Below are positions 1 to 7,492 of a stretch of 17,383 nucleotides of DNA, one piece after another (the first letter of the stretch is position 1; every line of letters starts with the position of its first letter). Below the pieces are notes generated by a model. That model saw only the letters and a list, made by a program, of their open reading frames with translations, was not told where the DNA came from and did not search any database. The position numbers and the translations under genes were made by a program. This DNA comes from Betaproteobacteria bacterium (GTDB taxonomy: Bacteria; Pseudomonadota; Gammaproteobacteria; Burkholderiales; SG8-39): NCBI GenBank assembly GCA_009693435.1, contig SHXF01000089.1, forward strand, positions 1-17,383, in the 5' to 3' direction.

Positions 1-81
1 GCGCTCGCCGAACCGAATTACGAGGGAACGGCGGCTGCAGACACTGCACTCGGCCCACGGTTCAACCGCGTTGGCGAGTAG
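1..81 (+). CDS. possible 3' end of an unidentified CDS
   Basis: Frame 1 is open from the first base and ends at a TAG at 79-81, giving 26 residues that finish in GPRFNRVGE. The composition (Ala, Gly, Pro and charged residues) is plausible for the tail of a protein in GC-rich DNA, but the stretch is too short to recognise a family. It converges on the HepT gene. It could equally be a chance open stretch. Confidence 0.3.
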   Translation, partial: ALAEPNYEGTAAADTALGPRFNRVGE

Positions 82-236
82 CCCAACCGGAGGCCGAGCC
101 CGGTCAATTCTTAGGGGAATTCCCGTCCGTGGAAATCCAGGCTAGTGTGTTCTCCTCCAATTTGCAACCGGCTGCGACACAGGCGTCGCCCGCGCCAGAT
201 ATCACCTGTTCAACCCGTTCTATCCCCGCAGGTCGC

Positions 237-662
237 TCAACGCGAAGCGTCGGCATGCACGCGCAGCGCGCTTGCGAAATCGTCCAGATCGCCCAAACCC
301 GTTCTTATGGCCTCGACGAGCCGCGAGCCCGCGATATCGGCATAACGATGAACGATGAGATTGCGCAAGCCAGCGGCCCTGGCAAGGCGGAACGACATCG
401 GCTCCGGGATGACGCGATGCCGTGCAAGCAGCGTGAATGCGACAGCGGGGCTCTCGGGCACGCCCAGTGATTCGTGCGTGCACGCGTGCACGGCAAGATC
501 GATGCAGGCCTGAATCGCCTGCAACAGATCGAAACACACGTCGTTACACAAACTTTCGTCCGCCTCCAGCGCATCGGCGTGCAACGGAAGCTTTGCGCGC
601 AACCGGTTCACGTGATGCGCGATCGCCTCGGACTTTCGCAGCACCACGTCCCTGTCAACCAC
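237..662 (-). CDS. hepT: HepT-like HEPN-domain toxin (DUF86 family) of a HEPN/MNT toxin-antitoxin pair
   Basis: A 141-residue protein, the usual size for HepT. The decisive motif is RNLIVHRY at residues 100-107, the R-X4-H-X-Y signature of HEPN ribonucleases; Arg100 and His105 would be catalytic and Tyr107 is the residue modified by the cognate antitoxin in characterised pairs. The rest is predicted to be helical, as expected for a HEPN bundle. I place the start at the GTG at 662 because it overlaps the 3' end of mntA by 8 bases and has a GAGGCG-like ribosome site upstream. The open frame continues to 839, but that extension is an out-of-frame shadow of mntA. HepT proteins act on RNA (tRNA or mRNA) in the cytoplasm and are silenced by MntA through AMP transfer to the tyrosine. 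Family assignment is strong; activity is inferred. Confidence 0.85.
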   Translation of the reverse strand: MVDRDVVLRKSEAIAHHVNRLRAKLPLHADALEADESLCNDVCFDLLQAIQACIDLAVHACTHESLGVPESPAVAFTLLARHRVIPEPMSFRLARAAGLRNLIVHRYADIAGSRLVEAIRTGLGDLDDFASALRVHADASR

Positions 663-1074
663 GGCGCGCCTCGTCACGCCGGTTGAGCGCCTCGGCCCGC
701 ATGCGGCGGTGATACTCGCCATCGAAGTATTCCAGCGTGATGCGCTCCAGAACCGTCGCTGTGCGCCGCGGATCCCGATCGAACAAGGTGCGTCCGCCAA
801 GAAACACCTGCCGTCCCAATACCGGTTCGACGCGATCAAGCAGGATCAGGTGCACATCACGTCCCGCAGCAAGGGATAGTCGGGCGACGAGATCGAGATA
901 CTCCGCATCGAGCGCCTTGGCGTCCGCAAGCGCGCGCGGAATGACTGCGACATCCAGATCGCTGGCACGCCGGGAAACGCCCTTGGCCGCTGATCCGAAA
1001 AGCAGCGCGGCCGACACGCGCTCATCCGCGCCAAGCAATTCCGTTACGGCTTCGATGGAAGTGTTCATGTCCAT
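655..1074 (-). CDS. mntA: MntA-like minimal nucleotidyltransferase antitoxin
   Basis: A 139-residue protein if translation starts at the ATG at 1074, or 137 residues from the ATG at 1068. Residues 27-41 hold the polymerase-beta-type nucleotidyltransferase signature GS-X10-DXD (Gly27, Ser28, Asp39, Asp41), and RDVHLILLD further on supplies the expected third strand. In characterised HepT-MntA systems this enzyme uses ATP to adenylylate the HEPN tyrosine and thereby neutralises the toxin. It lies upstream of hepT and overlaps it by 8 bases, so the two are surely co-transcribed and translationally coupled. The open frame extends upstream to 1824, but the extra segment is antisense to the J-domain gene and is rejected. 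No convincing Shine-Dalgarno precedes either ATG; the promoter -10 lies only about 7 bases upstream, which suggests a very short leader or leaderless message. Confidence 0.85.
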   Translation of the reverse strand: MDMNTSIEAVTELLGADERVSAALLFGSAAKGVSRRASDLDVAVIPRALADAKALDAEYLDLVARLSLAAGRDVHLILLDRVEPVLGRQVFLGGRTLFDRDPRRTATVLERITLEYFDGEYHRRMRAEALNRRDEARRG

Positions 1075-1080
1075 ATCCGA

Positions 1081-1110
1081 AGTATAGACGGGGGACTGGC
1101 AATGCGACAA
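1081..1110 (-). promoter_or_regulatory. sigma70-type promoter of mntA-hepT
   Basis: On the minus strand a -35 TTGTCG (1105-1110) and a -10 TATACT (1081-1086) are separated by 18 bases. The -10 matches the consensus in five of six positions and the -35 in four of six. Transcription would begin at about 1074, at or next to the first ATG of mntA. The rest of the 1111-1395 gap before the divergent J-domain gene shows no clear gene or repeat. Confidence 0.5.
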
Positions 1111-1395
1111 AAGGGCGGAATGGCAGGCAATCGATGACCAAAACGATTGCTCCGCATGAGCGCCCGGGTCGAGCGTCGATAGCGTCAATAGCGACCATGA
1201 CGTCACACTGGACTCCGTCGCACTGGAAGCCTCAAGTCTCCCGCTAACCTGCCCCGGATTCGCCGCTGCCATGAGCACGCTATTCCGCACCCGCGGCAGA
1301 ATTCTGCAGCCGCGGATCCCGTCTTCCTCGCCCAGGGCATTTGTGTTGAAGTAACTGCCTTCGACCCTTTTCCAACTCCCTGAAAATATCGGCGC

Positions 1396-2520
1396 ATGAA
1401 GAAACATCACCTCAAGACCGTCGGCATTGCCACCGGCCAGGGCCGGCCGCCTCTGTCGAAAGTGCAAAAGGCATTCAATTCGCTCATCCGGCAGATCGAC
1501 AGAAAACGCGCGGAACTGGCCGCATGGGAGGCCGCGATTCCGCCCTTCCAAAGCCAATACGCGAGCGAGCTGGTTCCACTGTACGAAGAGTCGCTGGATC
1601 TGCAAGCCAGGATGGTGCAGGGCCTTGACCGGGCCAGCGATCAAAAAGGACTGACCAAGGGCGAACGGCGCAAGATCGCAGCGCTGATCACTGAACTCGC
1701 GGGGACTCTGGTCGCGGCGCGCAACGACGAACAGATGAAAGCGCTTTACAACAAGCACGGCCAATTCGACTACGACAGCGAGGAAATGGCGAATGCGTCG
1801 GGAATGAAATCCATGCTGGAGCATGTGCTGGGTTTCGATATGGGCGATGATCTTGACCTCGGTTCGCCGGAAACCATACTGGAGCGCGCCCGGTCAAAAT
1901 TGGAGGAACAGCAGGCGCAATTCGAAGCCGACCGGCAGGCAGGGAAAGATCCACGGACGGGAAGAAAGCAATCCGCGAAACAGCTTGCCAGGGAGGCGCG
2001 CCGCGAAGCCGATGAGCAAAAGCTTCGCCAGTCCATTCGCGAGATCTACCGCAAGCTGACCAGCGCCCTGCATCCGGACCGCGAACCCGATCCGCGGGAA
2101 CGCGAACGCAAGACCGGGCTGATGCAGCGCGCCAACCAGGCCTACGAAAAAAACAATCTGCTGCAGTTGCTGGAACTGCAACTGGAGCTGGAACACATCG
2201 ACCAGACCGCGATCGACAACATCGCCGAAGACAGGTTGAAGGACTACAACAAGATCTTGAGCGGGCAATCGCTGGAACTGGAAATGGAAATCCGGCGCGT
2301 CGCAAGCGGCTTCCGGGAACAGTTCGGAATCTCCCCTTTCATTGACGTGATGCCCGGATCCATCATGAAGCACCTCGCCGTCGAAATCGGCAACACCAGA
2401 CGCGCCCTGCGCGAGGTGCAGCAAGACCTGCACGCGATCGAGGACCTGAAGAAGCTCAAGGCGTGGCTGCGGCGCACGCAGTTGCACGAGACGGACGATT
2501 TCAGCGACGTACCGTTCTGA
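1396..2520 (+). CDS. J-domain (DnaJ-like) protein, long coiled-coil form
   Basis: A 374-residue, highly charged, mostly helical cytoplasmic protein. A J-domain-like segment at about residues 212-262 contains the invariant His-Pro-Asp at 226-228 (SALHPDREP), the tripeptide by which J-domains stimulate the Hsp70 (DnaK) ATPase, followed by the helix-IV-like NQAYEKNNLLQLLELQ. The flanks (about 20-125, 160-215 and 330-365) look like coiled coil. The Gly/Phe region and zinc fingers of true DnaJ are absent, so this is a class C J-protein, a co-chaperone with an unknown client. The start at 1396 is the first in-frame ATG, but no strong ribosome site is visible. It is divergent from the toxin-antitoxin pair and does not obviously share its promoter. 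The family call is good; the role is unknown. Confidence 0.75.
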   Translation: MKKHHLKTVGIATGQGRPPLSKVQKAFNSLIRQIDRKRAELAAWEAAIPPFQSQYASELVPLYEESLDLQARMVQGLDRASDQKGLTKGERRKIAALITELAGTLVAARNDEQMKALYNKHGQFDYDSEEMANASGMKSMLEHVLGFDMGDDLDLGSPETILERARSKLEEQQAQFEADRQAGKDPRTGRKQSAKQLAREARREADEQKLRQSIREIYRKLTSALHPDREPDPRERERKTGLMQRANQAYEKNNLLQLLELQLELEHIDQTAIDNIAEDRLKDYNKILSGQSLELEMEIRRVASGFREQFGISPFIDVMPGSIMKHLAVEIGNTRRALREVQQDLHAIEDLKKLKAWLRRTQLHETDDFSDVPF

Positions 2521-2690
2521 GAAGCGCCGGCCGTGCGGCGCACGCGCCTGATGCATGCCGGATTCCATTGGACCCCGGTCCGTTTTCTCGCCCGGCCACA
2601 CCCGATATGGTCAAGTAATCTGAGCCAAGCTTGCGGGGCGTTGCGCAGGTATCCTCACCCCCGTTCGCCTTATTCACAGGAATCGTCACT

Positions 2691-2990
2691 ATGAAAATGG
2701 CCTGGATCGTCTGCGACAGCTTCTTCATGGATCGCGTCATGGCGATCCTCAAGGAGCACCGCATCGACTACTACACCAGTTGGGACAACGCCAAGGGCAA
2801 GGGGCACGGCACCGAGCCGCACCTGGGTTCCGGCGCCCACCCCAGCATGAACACGGTGACGATGATTGCATTCGAGGACGATGCGCTGCTGGAGGCGCTA
2901 ATACGCAGCATCAAGGCGTCGAATCAGGCTACGCCGCGCGCATCGGACCATATCCGGCTGTTCCAGCTGCCGCTTGATCGCATCGTCTAG
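2691..2990 (+). CDS. PII-like small protein (PG0541 / transporter-associated type)
   Basis: A 99-residue protein. The start at 2691 is chosen because ACAGGA precedes it at suitable spacing and the protein then begins MKMAWIVCDSFFMDRVM, a typical PII-fold first strand and helix. From memory it matches the short PG0541-type proteins that carry a GTEPHLGSGAHPSMN-like loop and are often encoded with RND efflux or other transporters. The alternating strand/helix pattern and the C-terminal RLFQLPLDRIV strand fit a ferredoxin-like PII trimer. No transporter gene is adjacent here, so the partner is not visible. An upstream in-frame ATG at 2631 gives a 20-residue extension without a ribosome site and is less likely. 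Confidence 0.6.
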   Translation: MKMAWIVCDSFFMDRVMAILKEHRIDYYTSWDNAKGKGHGTEPHLGSGAHPSMNTVTMIAFEDDALLEALIRSIKASNQATPRASDHIRLFQLPLDRIV

Positions 2991-2994
2991 GTAC

Positions 2995-3048
2995 AAACCG
3001 GGGACAGACCACGTTTTCGATTTGTAAAACGTGGTCTGTCCCCGGTTT
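2995..3048. repeat. 54-bp perfect palindromic element, copy 1 (intergenic, terminator-like)
   Basis: Two 23-base arms (2995-3017 and 3026-3048) are exact reverse complements around an 8-base loop. The core is CCGGGGACAGACCACG. It fills the gap between the convergent PII-like gene and the methyltransferase, and its last base is the first of the three bases (3048-3050) that form the methyltransferase TAA stop. A short T-run follows on both strands, so it could serve as a bidirectional terminator. Confidence 0.9.
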
Positions 3049-3908
3049 TACTGTTTCACGAACCGCAGCGTGAAGCGGTCGCTCTCGCCGATCGCCTCGT
3101 ACTTCGCGCGGTCCTTGTCCTTCAGCCGGTAGGTCGGCGGCAGGGTCCATACGCCCTCGGGGTGGTCTTTCGTGTCCTTCGGATTCGCGTTGACTTCGGA
3201 GGCGCCGGCAAAACGAAAGCCTCCTTTTTCGATCAGCGCGATTCCGACGTCCTGGCGCACATAGCCCGCCTGGGTCTGCTTTTCCTGCGGCAGATCGGTG
3301 CGCCCGCGATGATCGATGATGCCCAGCACGCCGCCCGGCTTGAGGGCCTTGTGAAATGCGCGAAGGGACTCCTGCACCTCGTTGCGGTCCATCCAGTTGT
3401 GCAGGCTGCGAAAGCTGAGCACAAAATCCGCGCTTCCTGCAGGAGCGATCTCATGCCTGTCGGCGCGGAACGGTGTGACCAGCACCCTGTCGTACAGCGC
3501 AGGCTCGGCCTTGAGCCGCTCCAGCAGCTTCTTGTGGTCGGGAATGTATTGCGGCAGCGACTCGTCGCGATTGGCGGCGATATAGCGCCCTTTGGCCTTC
3601 AGCCAGGGCGCGAGGATTTCCAGGTAATAACCGCCGCTGCCAGGCAGTATCTCGACCACCGTGCTGTCCTGGCGCACACCGAAAAACGCCAGCGTCTCGG
3701 CCGGATGCCGGAAACCGTCCCGCGCCACATTTCCCGGCGATCGATGCTTGGCACTCAGCAGCGCCGTGAAAACACCGGGGTCCTGCGCCTGCGCGGGCGC
3801 AGCGGCAATCAGCATGATCAGCGCCAGAAAAACCGGGGACAGACCACGTTTAATAATTGGAAAACGTGGTCTGTCCCCGGTTTGGTTTTCAGTAGTAACT
3901 GGCAGCAT
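3048..3908 (-). CDS. exported class I SAM-dependent methyltransferase-like protein (COG4798 type), with a palindrome embedded in its signal peptide
   Basis: A 286-residue protein. A Rossmann methyltransferase core is visible: VVEILPGSGGYYLEIL (motif I), ADFVLSFRSLHNW (motif IV region) and LKPGGVLGIIDHRG (post-motif region). From memory this is the COG4798 'predicted methyltransferase' group, whose members often carry export signals. The start at 3908 has a very good ribosome site (GAGGAG, six bases upstream). The N-terminus is odd: residues 10-27 (TGDRPRF to SPVF) are encoded by a copy of the 54-bp palindrome, followed by a hydrophobic core LALIMLIAAA and a signal-peptidase-like site APAQA|Q at about 41. 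The element thus supplies the basic residues of the n-region. The gene follows the MDR gene by 45 bases and is probably co-transcribed with it. Substrate unknown. Confidence 0.75.
   Translation of the reverse strand: MLPVTTENQTGDRPRFPIIKRGLSPVFLALIMLIAAAPAQAQDPGVFTALLSAKHRSPGNVARDGFRHPAETLAFFGVRQDSTVVEILPGSGGYYLEILAPWLKAKGRYIAANRDESLPQYIPDHKKLLERLKAEPALYDRVLVTPFRADRHEIAPAGSADFVLSFRSLHNWMDRNEVQESLRAFHKALKPGGVLGIIDHRGRTDLPQEKQTQAGYVRQDVGIALIEKGGFRFAGASEVNANPKDTKDHPEGVWTLPPTYRLKDKDRAKYEAIGESDRFTLRFVKQ
3830..3883. repeat. 54-bp palindromic element, copy 2 (inside a CDS)
   Basis: Same family as the copies at 2995 and 4929 and the same 54-bp length. Twenty-two base pairs of stem (3830-3851 with 3862-3883) are perfect; the innermost pair of the other copies is lost to an A/A mismatch and the loop sequence differs. 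It lies within the signal-peptide region of the minus-strand methyltransferase and keeps the frame because 54 is 18 codons. Confidence 0.9.
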
Positions 3909-3953
3909 TTGGCACTCCTCGTGAAAATTGAAAACCGGGATCGGAAAATTGTG

Positions 3954-4901
3954 TCACGCGATAGGTGAGATCACCACTTTGCCGCGCGTGCGGCCCCGCT
4001 CGACGTGCTCGTGCGCGCGGACGATGTCCTGCAATGCGTAGGTTGCTTCGACGGTGATCCGCAGTATGCCGGCGTCGATCAGCCTGCCGATCTCCGCCAG
4101 CTGCTTCGCGTTCGGCCGAACCGAGGTGAAGCCTCCCGTCGCGCCATACTGCAGCGGTTCGTCTTCGGCTATGGGTCCGGTGATGGAGACCAGCCGTCCG
4201 CCCTTGCGCAGCACCGACCAGCTGCGCGGCCGCTGGTCGGCCGATATCGTGTGGAACACGGCATCCACATCGCGTACGTGATCCTCGAATCGCGTTTGCG
4301 TGTAATCGATGAACTGGTCGGCGCCCAGCGATTTGACGAACTCCGCATTGCGCGCCGATGCCGTCGCGACGACGCGGGCCCCGATATGTTTCGCCAACTG
4401 CACCGCAAGGTGACCCACACCGCCGGCCGCGGCATGGATCAGCACTGTCTGCCCTGCCGACAACCCGGCGTTGTCGATCAGCGCCTGCCAGGCCGTCAGT
4501 GCGGCGAGCGGCACGGCGGCCGCGTGCACGTGGTCCAGCGAGCGGGGCTTGGGCACCAGATCCGCCGATGGCACGCTGATGTATTCGGCATAGCCGCCGG
4601 CGGCTGCCGGAAAGCGCGACATCGCATAGACCTCGTCGCCTGGTGCAAATCCCGGCGCACGCGATTCAACCACCTCGCCGGATATGTCCCAGCCCAGAAT
4701 CACCGGAAAGGGAATGTCCTTCCAGCCGCGATTGGCGCCGGTGCCCAGGCGGGTCTTGTAATCGATGGGATTGATGCCGGCGGCGTGCACCTTCACCAGG
4801 ACTTCATCTGCACTCGGCTCGGGACGCGGCACCGTTTCAATCTGCAAAACCGAGGGCGGGCCAAACGCCCGGATTACCGCTGCCTTCATGGTATTGCTCA
4901 T
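3954..4901 (-). CDS. MDR-superfamily NAD(P)H:quinone oxidoreductase / zinc-free alcohol dehydrogenase-like
   Basis: A 315-residue protein. The N-terminal GroES-like domain (about 1-125) includes VHAAGINPIDYKTRLG, typical of quinone oxidoreductases, and the Rossmann domain carries HAAAGGVGHLAVQLAKHIG, the AXXGGVG nucleotide-binding motif of NADPH-dependent members. The structural-zinc cysteine cluster of classic alcohol dehydrogenases is absent. The start at 4901 (MSNTMKAAVIRAFG) is supported by GGAG eight bases upstream; the open frame running to 4991 only reads through the third palindrome and is rejected. Likely a cytoplasmic reductase of quinones or enones. It is upstream of the exported methyltransferase and divergent from the Bug gene. 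Confidence 0.85.
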   Translation of the reverse strand: MSNTMKAAVIRAFGPPSVLQIETVPRPEPSADEVLVKVHAAGINPIDYKTRLGTGANRGWKDIPFPVILGWDISGEVVESRAPGFAPGDEVYAMSRFPAAAGGYAEYISVPSADLVPKPRSLDHVHAAAVPLAALTAWQALIDNAGLSAGQTVLIHAAAGGVGHLAVQLAKHIGARVVATASARNAEFVKSLGADQFIDYTQTRFEDHVRDVDAVFHTISADQRPRSWSVLRKGGRLVSITGPIAEDEPLQYGATGGFTSVRPNAKQLAEIGRLIDAGILRITVEATYALQDIVRAHEHVERGRTRGKVVISPIA

Positions 4902-4928
4902 GGATGTCTCCGATTCGACACGAAACGG

Positions 4929-4982
4929 AAACCGGGGACAGACCACGTTTTGTGGATTGAAAACGTGGTCTGTCCCCGGTTT
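4929..4982. repeat. 54-bp perfect palindromic element, copy 3 (divergent intergenic)
   Basis: Arms at 4929-4951 and 4960-4982 are identical in sequence to those of copy 1; only the 8-base loop differs. It lies 28 bases upstream of the MDR start and about 120 bases upstream of the Bug start, where it would be transcribed in the MDR leader or sit in the promoter region. Confidence 0.9.
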
Positions 4983-5103
4983 CCTTGGCACAGGGTATCA
5001 AATCCGACCGCGTCCGGTGCTCCGCAGCAGCGTCGGGAATACCGACTGCTCTGGTCCTGATACGATTCGCACTGGACGGCGGCAGCGCCAAAGGGGAGAA
5101 GCG

Positions 5104-6081
5104 ATGAAGACAACGGCAAGGCGGCGACTGGCCGCAGCGGCGGTTCTGATCGGTGCATGCGCGGGCGCGTCCTTGACATGGGCGCAGTCCTATCCGGACA
5201 AACCGGTTCGCATCATCGTCCCGACTTCCGCCGGCGGCACGACCGATGCCATCGCGCGCATTTACGCGCAGGCCCTCAGCCCACGCTTGGGCCAGCCGGT
5301 GCTCATCGAGAACCGTCCCGGAGCCGGTGCACAGATCGGCATCGACGCGACCGCCAAGGCGGCGCCGGATGGCTACACCTTGCTGCTCTCGTCCAACTCC
5401 ATATTGCCGGTGCTGAAAAAAGTGCCGCCCTACGATCCTGCGAAGGATTTTTCGCCGGTAACCCTGGTGGCGCGCACGCCGCTGGTGTACGCGGTCCACG
5501 CCAAGGTGCCCACCACCACCATGGCCGAATTCATCGCCTACGCGAAAGCGAGGCCGGATGCGGTTCGCTACGGCTCCGCGGGAATAGGCAGCGCGCTGCA
5601 CGTTGCGGGGGAACTGCTGGCGATGGTGGCGAACATCCGCATGACGCACGTTCCCTACAAGGGCGGCGGGCCGATGATGACCGACGTGATCGGCGGCCAG
5701 ATAGAAATGGTGCCGACCAGCGCCGAATTCGCCAAGCGCTTCATGGACAGCGGCCAGTTGAAGTCCCTTGCACAGACCGGCACGACGCGCTTTCCCCTGC
5801 TACCCGGCGTGCCCACCACCGCGGAACTGGGCATGGCCGAAGTCGATACCGTCAGCTGGTTCGGCCTGTTCGCGCCGCCCCGCCTGCCGCAGGCGATTGC
5901 GGCGCGCGTGGCCGCGGAAGTGGCGGTGATTGCGGTGCAGCCGCAGCTGATGCAGCGGATCAATGAAGTGGGCGGCGTCACCGAAGTCATGACCCCGGCC
6001 GAGTTCACCAAATTCGTAGCGGCGGAAAACACGAAATGGAGCCGCGTCGTGCGCGATCTGAAAATACCGCTCGAGCCTTAG
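5104..6081 (+). CDS. Bug/TctC-family tripartite tricarboxylate transporter substrate-binding protein
   Basis: A 325-residue periplasmic receptor of the usual length. A Sec signal peptide with a basic start (MKTTARRRL) and hydrophobic core ends near WAQ|SYPDKPVR. The mature start YPDKPVRIIVPTSAGGTTD, then VLIENRPGAGAQIGI and HVPYKGGGPMMTDVIGGQIEM, are hallmark Bug motifs. AGGGGAG lies six bases or so upstream of the ATG at 5104, which decides the start within a longer open frame. Bug proteins bind small carboxylates or aromatic acids in the periplasm. No TctA/TctB membrane genes are nearby, which is common for orphan Bug genes in Burkholderiales. The next gene follows after 36 bases, so the ligand may be the substrate of that enzyme. 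Confidence 0.92.
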   Translation: MKTTARRRLAAAAVLIGACAGASLTWAQSYPDKPVRIIVPTSAGGTTDAIARIYAQALSPRLGQPVLIENRPGAGAQIGIDATAKAAPDGYTLLLSSNSILPVLKKVPPYDPAKDFSPVTLVARTPLVYAVHAKVPTTTMAEFIAYAKARPDAVRYGSAGIGSALHVAGELLAMVANIRMTHVPYKGGGPMMTDVIGGQIEMVPTSAEFAKRFMDSGQLKSLAQTGTTRFPLLPGVPTTAELGMAEVDTVSWFGLFAPPRLPQAIAARVAAEVAVIAVQPQLMQRINEVGGVTEVMTPAEFTKFVAAENTKWSRVVRDLKIPLEP

Positions 6082-6117
6082 CCCGGGCGACCACCAGCCA
6101 ACAGGAGAACGCATCTC

Positions 6118-7350
6118 ATGAATCAACTATCCGCAGCAACCACGAATGCCCCCGACCGGAAACGAATGGCGGCAGAAGTAACGATGAAAGCCAGCGCAAG
6201 AAACCTCAAGCCGCTCATCGACCGTCTCGGGCCGGCAAACGAATCCGATGGCGAGTTGTCGCCCGAAGTGGTGGACGCGTTGCACCAGGCCGGATTGTTC
6301 GGCATGTGGGCGCCGCGGGAAGTGGGCGGGGCCGAGATGCATCCCATAGATTCGCTGGAAGCGCTGGAGGACATCAGCTACGCGCACGGCTCGACCGGCT
6401 GGGTGCTGATGGCCGCAGCACTGTGCACCGGCACCGCGGCATGCTTTCTCGGCAGCGATTCGGTGAAGCGCATCTTCTCGCTCAAGCGCTTCCCGGTAAT
6501 CGCAGGACAGGGCGGCAGCGGCGGCAAAGCCGTGGCGACCCGGGGCGGCTATACAGTGAGCGGCAACTGGAACTACGGCTCGGGCATCAAGCACGCCGAT
6601 TACCTCCACTGCGGCGTCGCCGTATTCGATGCGGAGGACAAGCCGCGCATGGACAAGGACGGCTTGCAGGAGCAGCGCATCGCCGTCCTGTCGCCTGACC
6701 AGTGCGAATACGGCGCGAACTGGGACGTGCTCGGCCTGCGCGCAACCGGCAGCATCGACTACACCGCATCCGGAGCGTTCGTACCGGAGGACGCCACGCA
6801 TCTCAAGAGCACAATCGAACCCATACTCGGCGGAAACCTCTACAGACTGGGCCTGCGCGGCCTCAGCACCATCGGCCATACCGGCTTCACGCTCGGCATC
6901 GGGCGGCGCATCCTGGATGAGATTGCGGCGATTGCGCGCACCAAGCAGGGGCGGCTGGGCAATCTGGCCGACAACACCAGTTTCCAGGAAGACTATGGCA
7001 CGGCGGAGGCGAAATTCCGTTCGGCCCGCGCCTTCATTTTCGATACCTGGCACGAGGTAGAGGCGACCCTGGCGAAGGGCGAGACGCTGTCCGTTCGGCA
7101 ATGGACGCTGGTGCGCCTCGCGCTCAATCACATCACCTGGACCACCGCCGACATATGCAGCTTCGCCTATTTCGCCGGTGGGGGCACGTCGCTGCGCGAG
7201 GGCGCCCTGCAGCGCTGCTTCCGCGACATGCACGCGGCCACGCAGCATCTCACCTCGTCACCGCGCATACGCGCCGACTGCGGCCGGGAACTCGCGGGGC
7301 TCGCACCCGGGGAGACCTGGGCGCACCTGGGGCTGGCTCCTCCGGCCTGA
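6118..7350 (+). CDS. acyl-CoA dehydrogenase-fold flavin-dependent monooxygenase-like protein
   Basis: A 410-residue protein with the acyl-CoA dehydrogenase fold in the HsaA/DszC/HpaB-like monooxygenase style. The N-terminal helical domain contains LHQAGLFGMWAPREVGGAEM; the middle beta domain has GGYTVSGNWNYGSGIKHADY, a typical sequence in group D flavin monooxygenases; the C-terminal helical domain has LALNHITWTTADICSFAYFAGGG and ends with RDMHAATQHLTSSP, where the HAATQH segment is characteristic of the group. Such enzymes use reduced flavin from a partner reductase to hydroxylate aromatic or steroid-like substrates. AGGAG precedes the ATG at 6118 by ten bases; starts at 6166 or 6184 are alternatives. 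It likely forms an operon with the Bug gene. Substrate unknown; a plain dehydrogenase is possible. Confidence 0.8.
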   Translation: MNQLSAATTNAPDRKRMAAEVTMKASARNLKPLIDRLGPANESDGELSPEVVDALHQAGLFGMWAPREVGGAEMHPIDSLEALEDISYAHGSTGWVLMAAALCTGTAACFLGSDSVKRIFSLKRFPVIAGQGGSGGKAVATRGGYTVSGNWNYGSGIKHADYLHCGVAVFDAEDKPRMDKDGLQEQRIAVLSPDQCEYGANWDVLGLRATGSIDYTASGAFVPEDATHLKSTIEPILGGNLYRLGLRGLSTIGHTGFTLGIGRRILDEIAAIARTKQGRLGNLADNTSFQEDYGTAEAKFRSARAFIFDTWHEVEATLAKGETLSVRQWTLVRLALNHITWTTADICSFAYFAGGGTSLREGALQRCFRDMHAATQHLTSSPRIRADCGRELAGLAPGETWAHLGLAPPA

Positions 7351-7492
7351 ACGCGCCGCTCTCACCGCAGTTTTCACCAGGCTCGTCTTTACACAACTTT
7401 ACCTGGCAGAGACACCCGCGCAACCCTTGACATCCATGATGGGCACCGTGCGCAAGGCCATCCCGGCCGCGCGACAGACAAGGAACCCGAAA

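Noticed and set aside
655..1824. Long minus-strand frame giving a 389-residue MntA
   Set aside because: The upstream two thirds is antisense to the J-domain gene and lacks family similarity; the nucleotidyltransferase motif sits at a normal distance from the ATG at 1074.
3921..3953. A possible fourth, degenerate copy of the 54-bp palindrome (AAAACCGGGA near 3930)
   Set aside because: Only about ten bases resemble one arm and there is no matching second arm.
3954..4991. MDR enzyme with a longer N-terminus starting at 4991
   Set aside because: The extension is just translation of the third palindrome; the ATG at 4901 has a proper ribosome site and a typical family N-terminus.
6127..7248. 373-codon minus-strand open frame opposite the monooxygenase-like gene
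   Set aside because: It is a GC-rich shadow frame with no recognisable motifs; the plus-strand protein has clear family motifs and a ribosome site.
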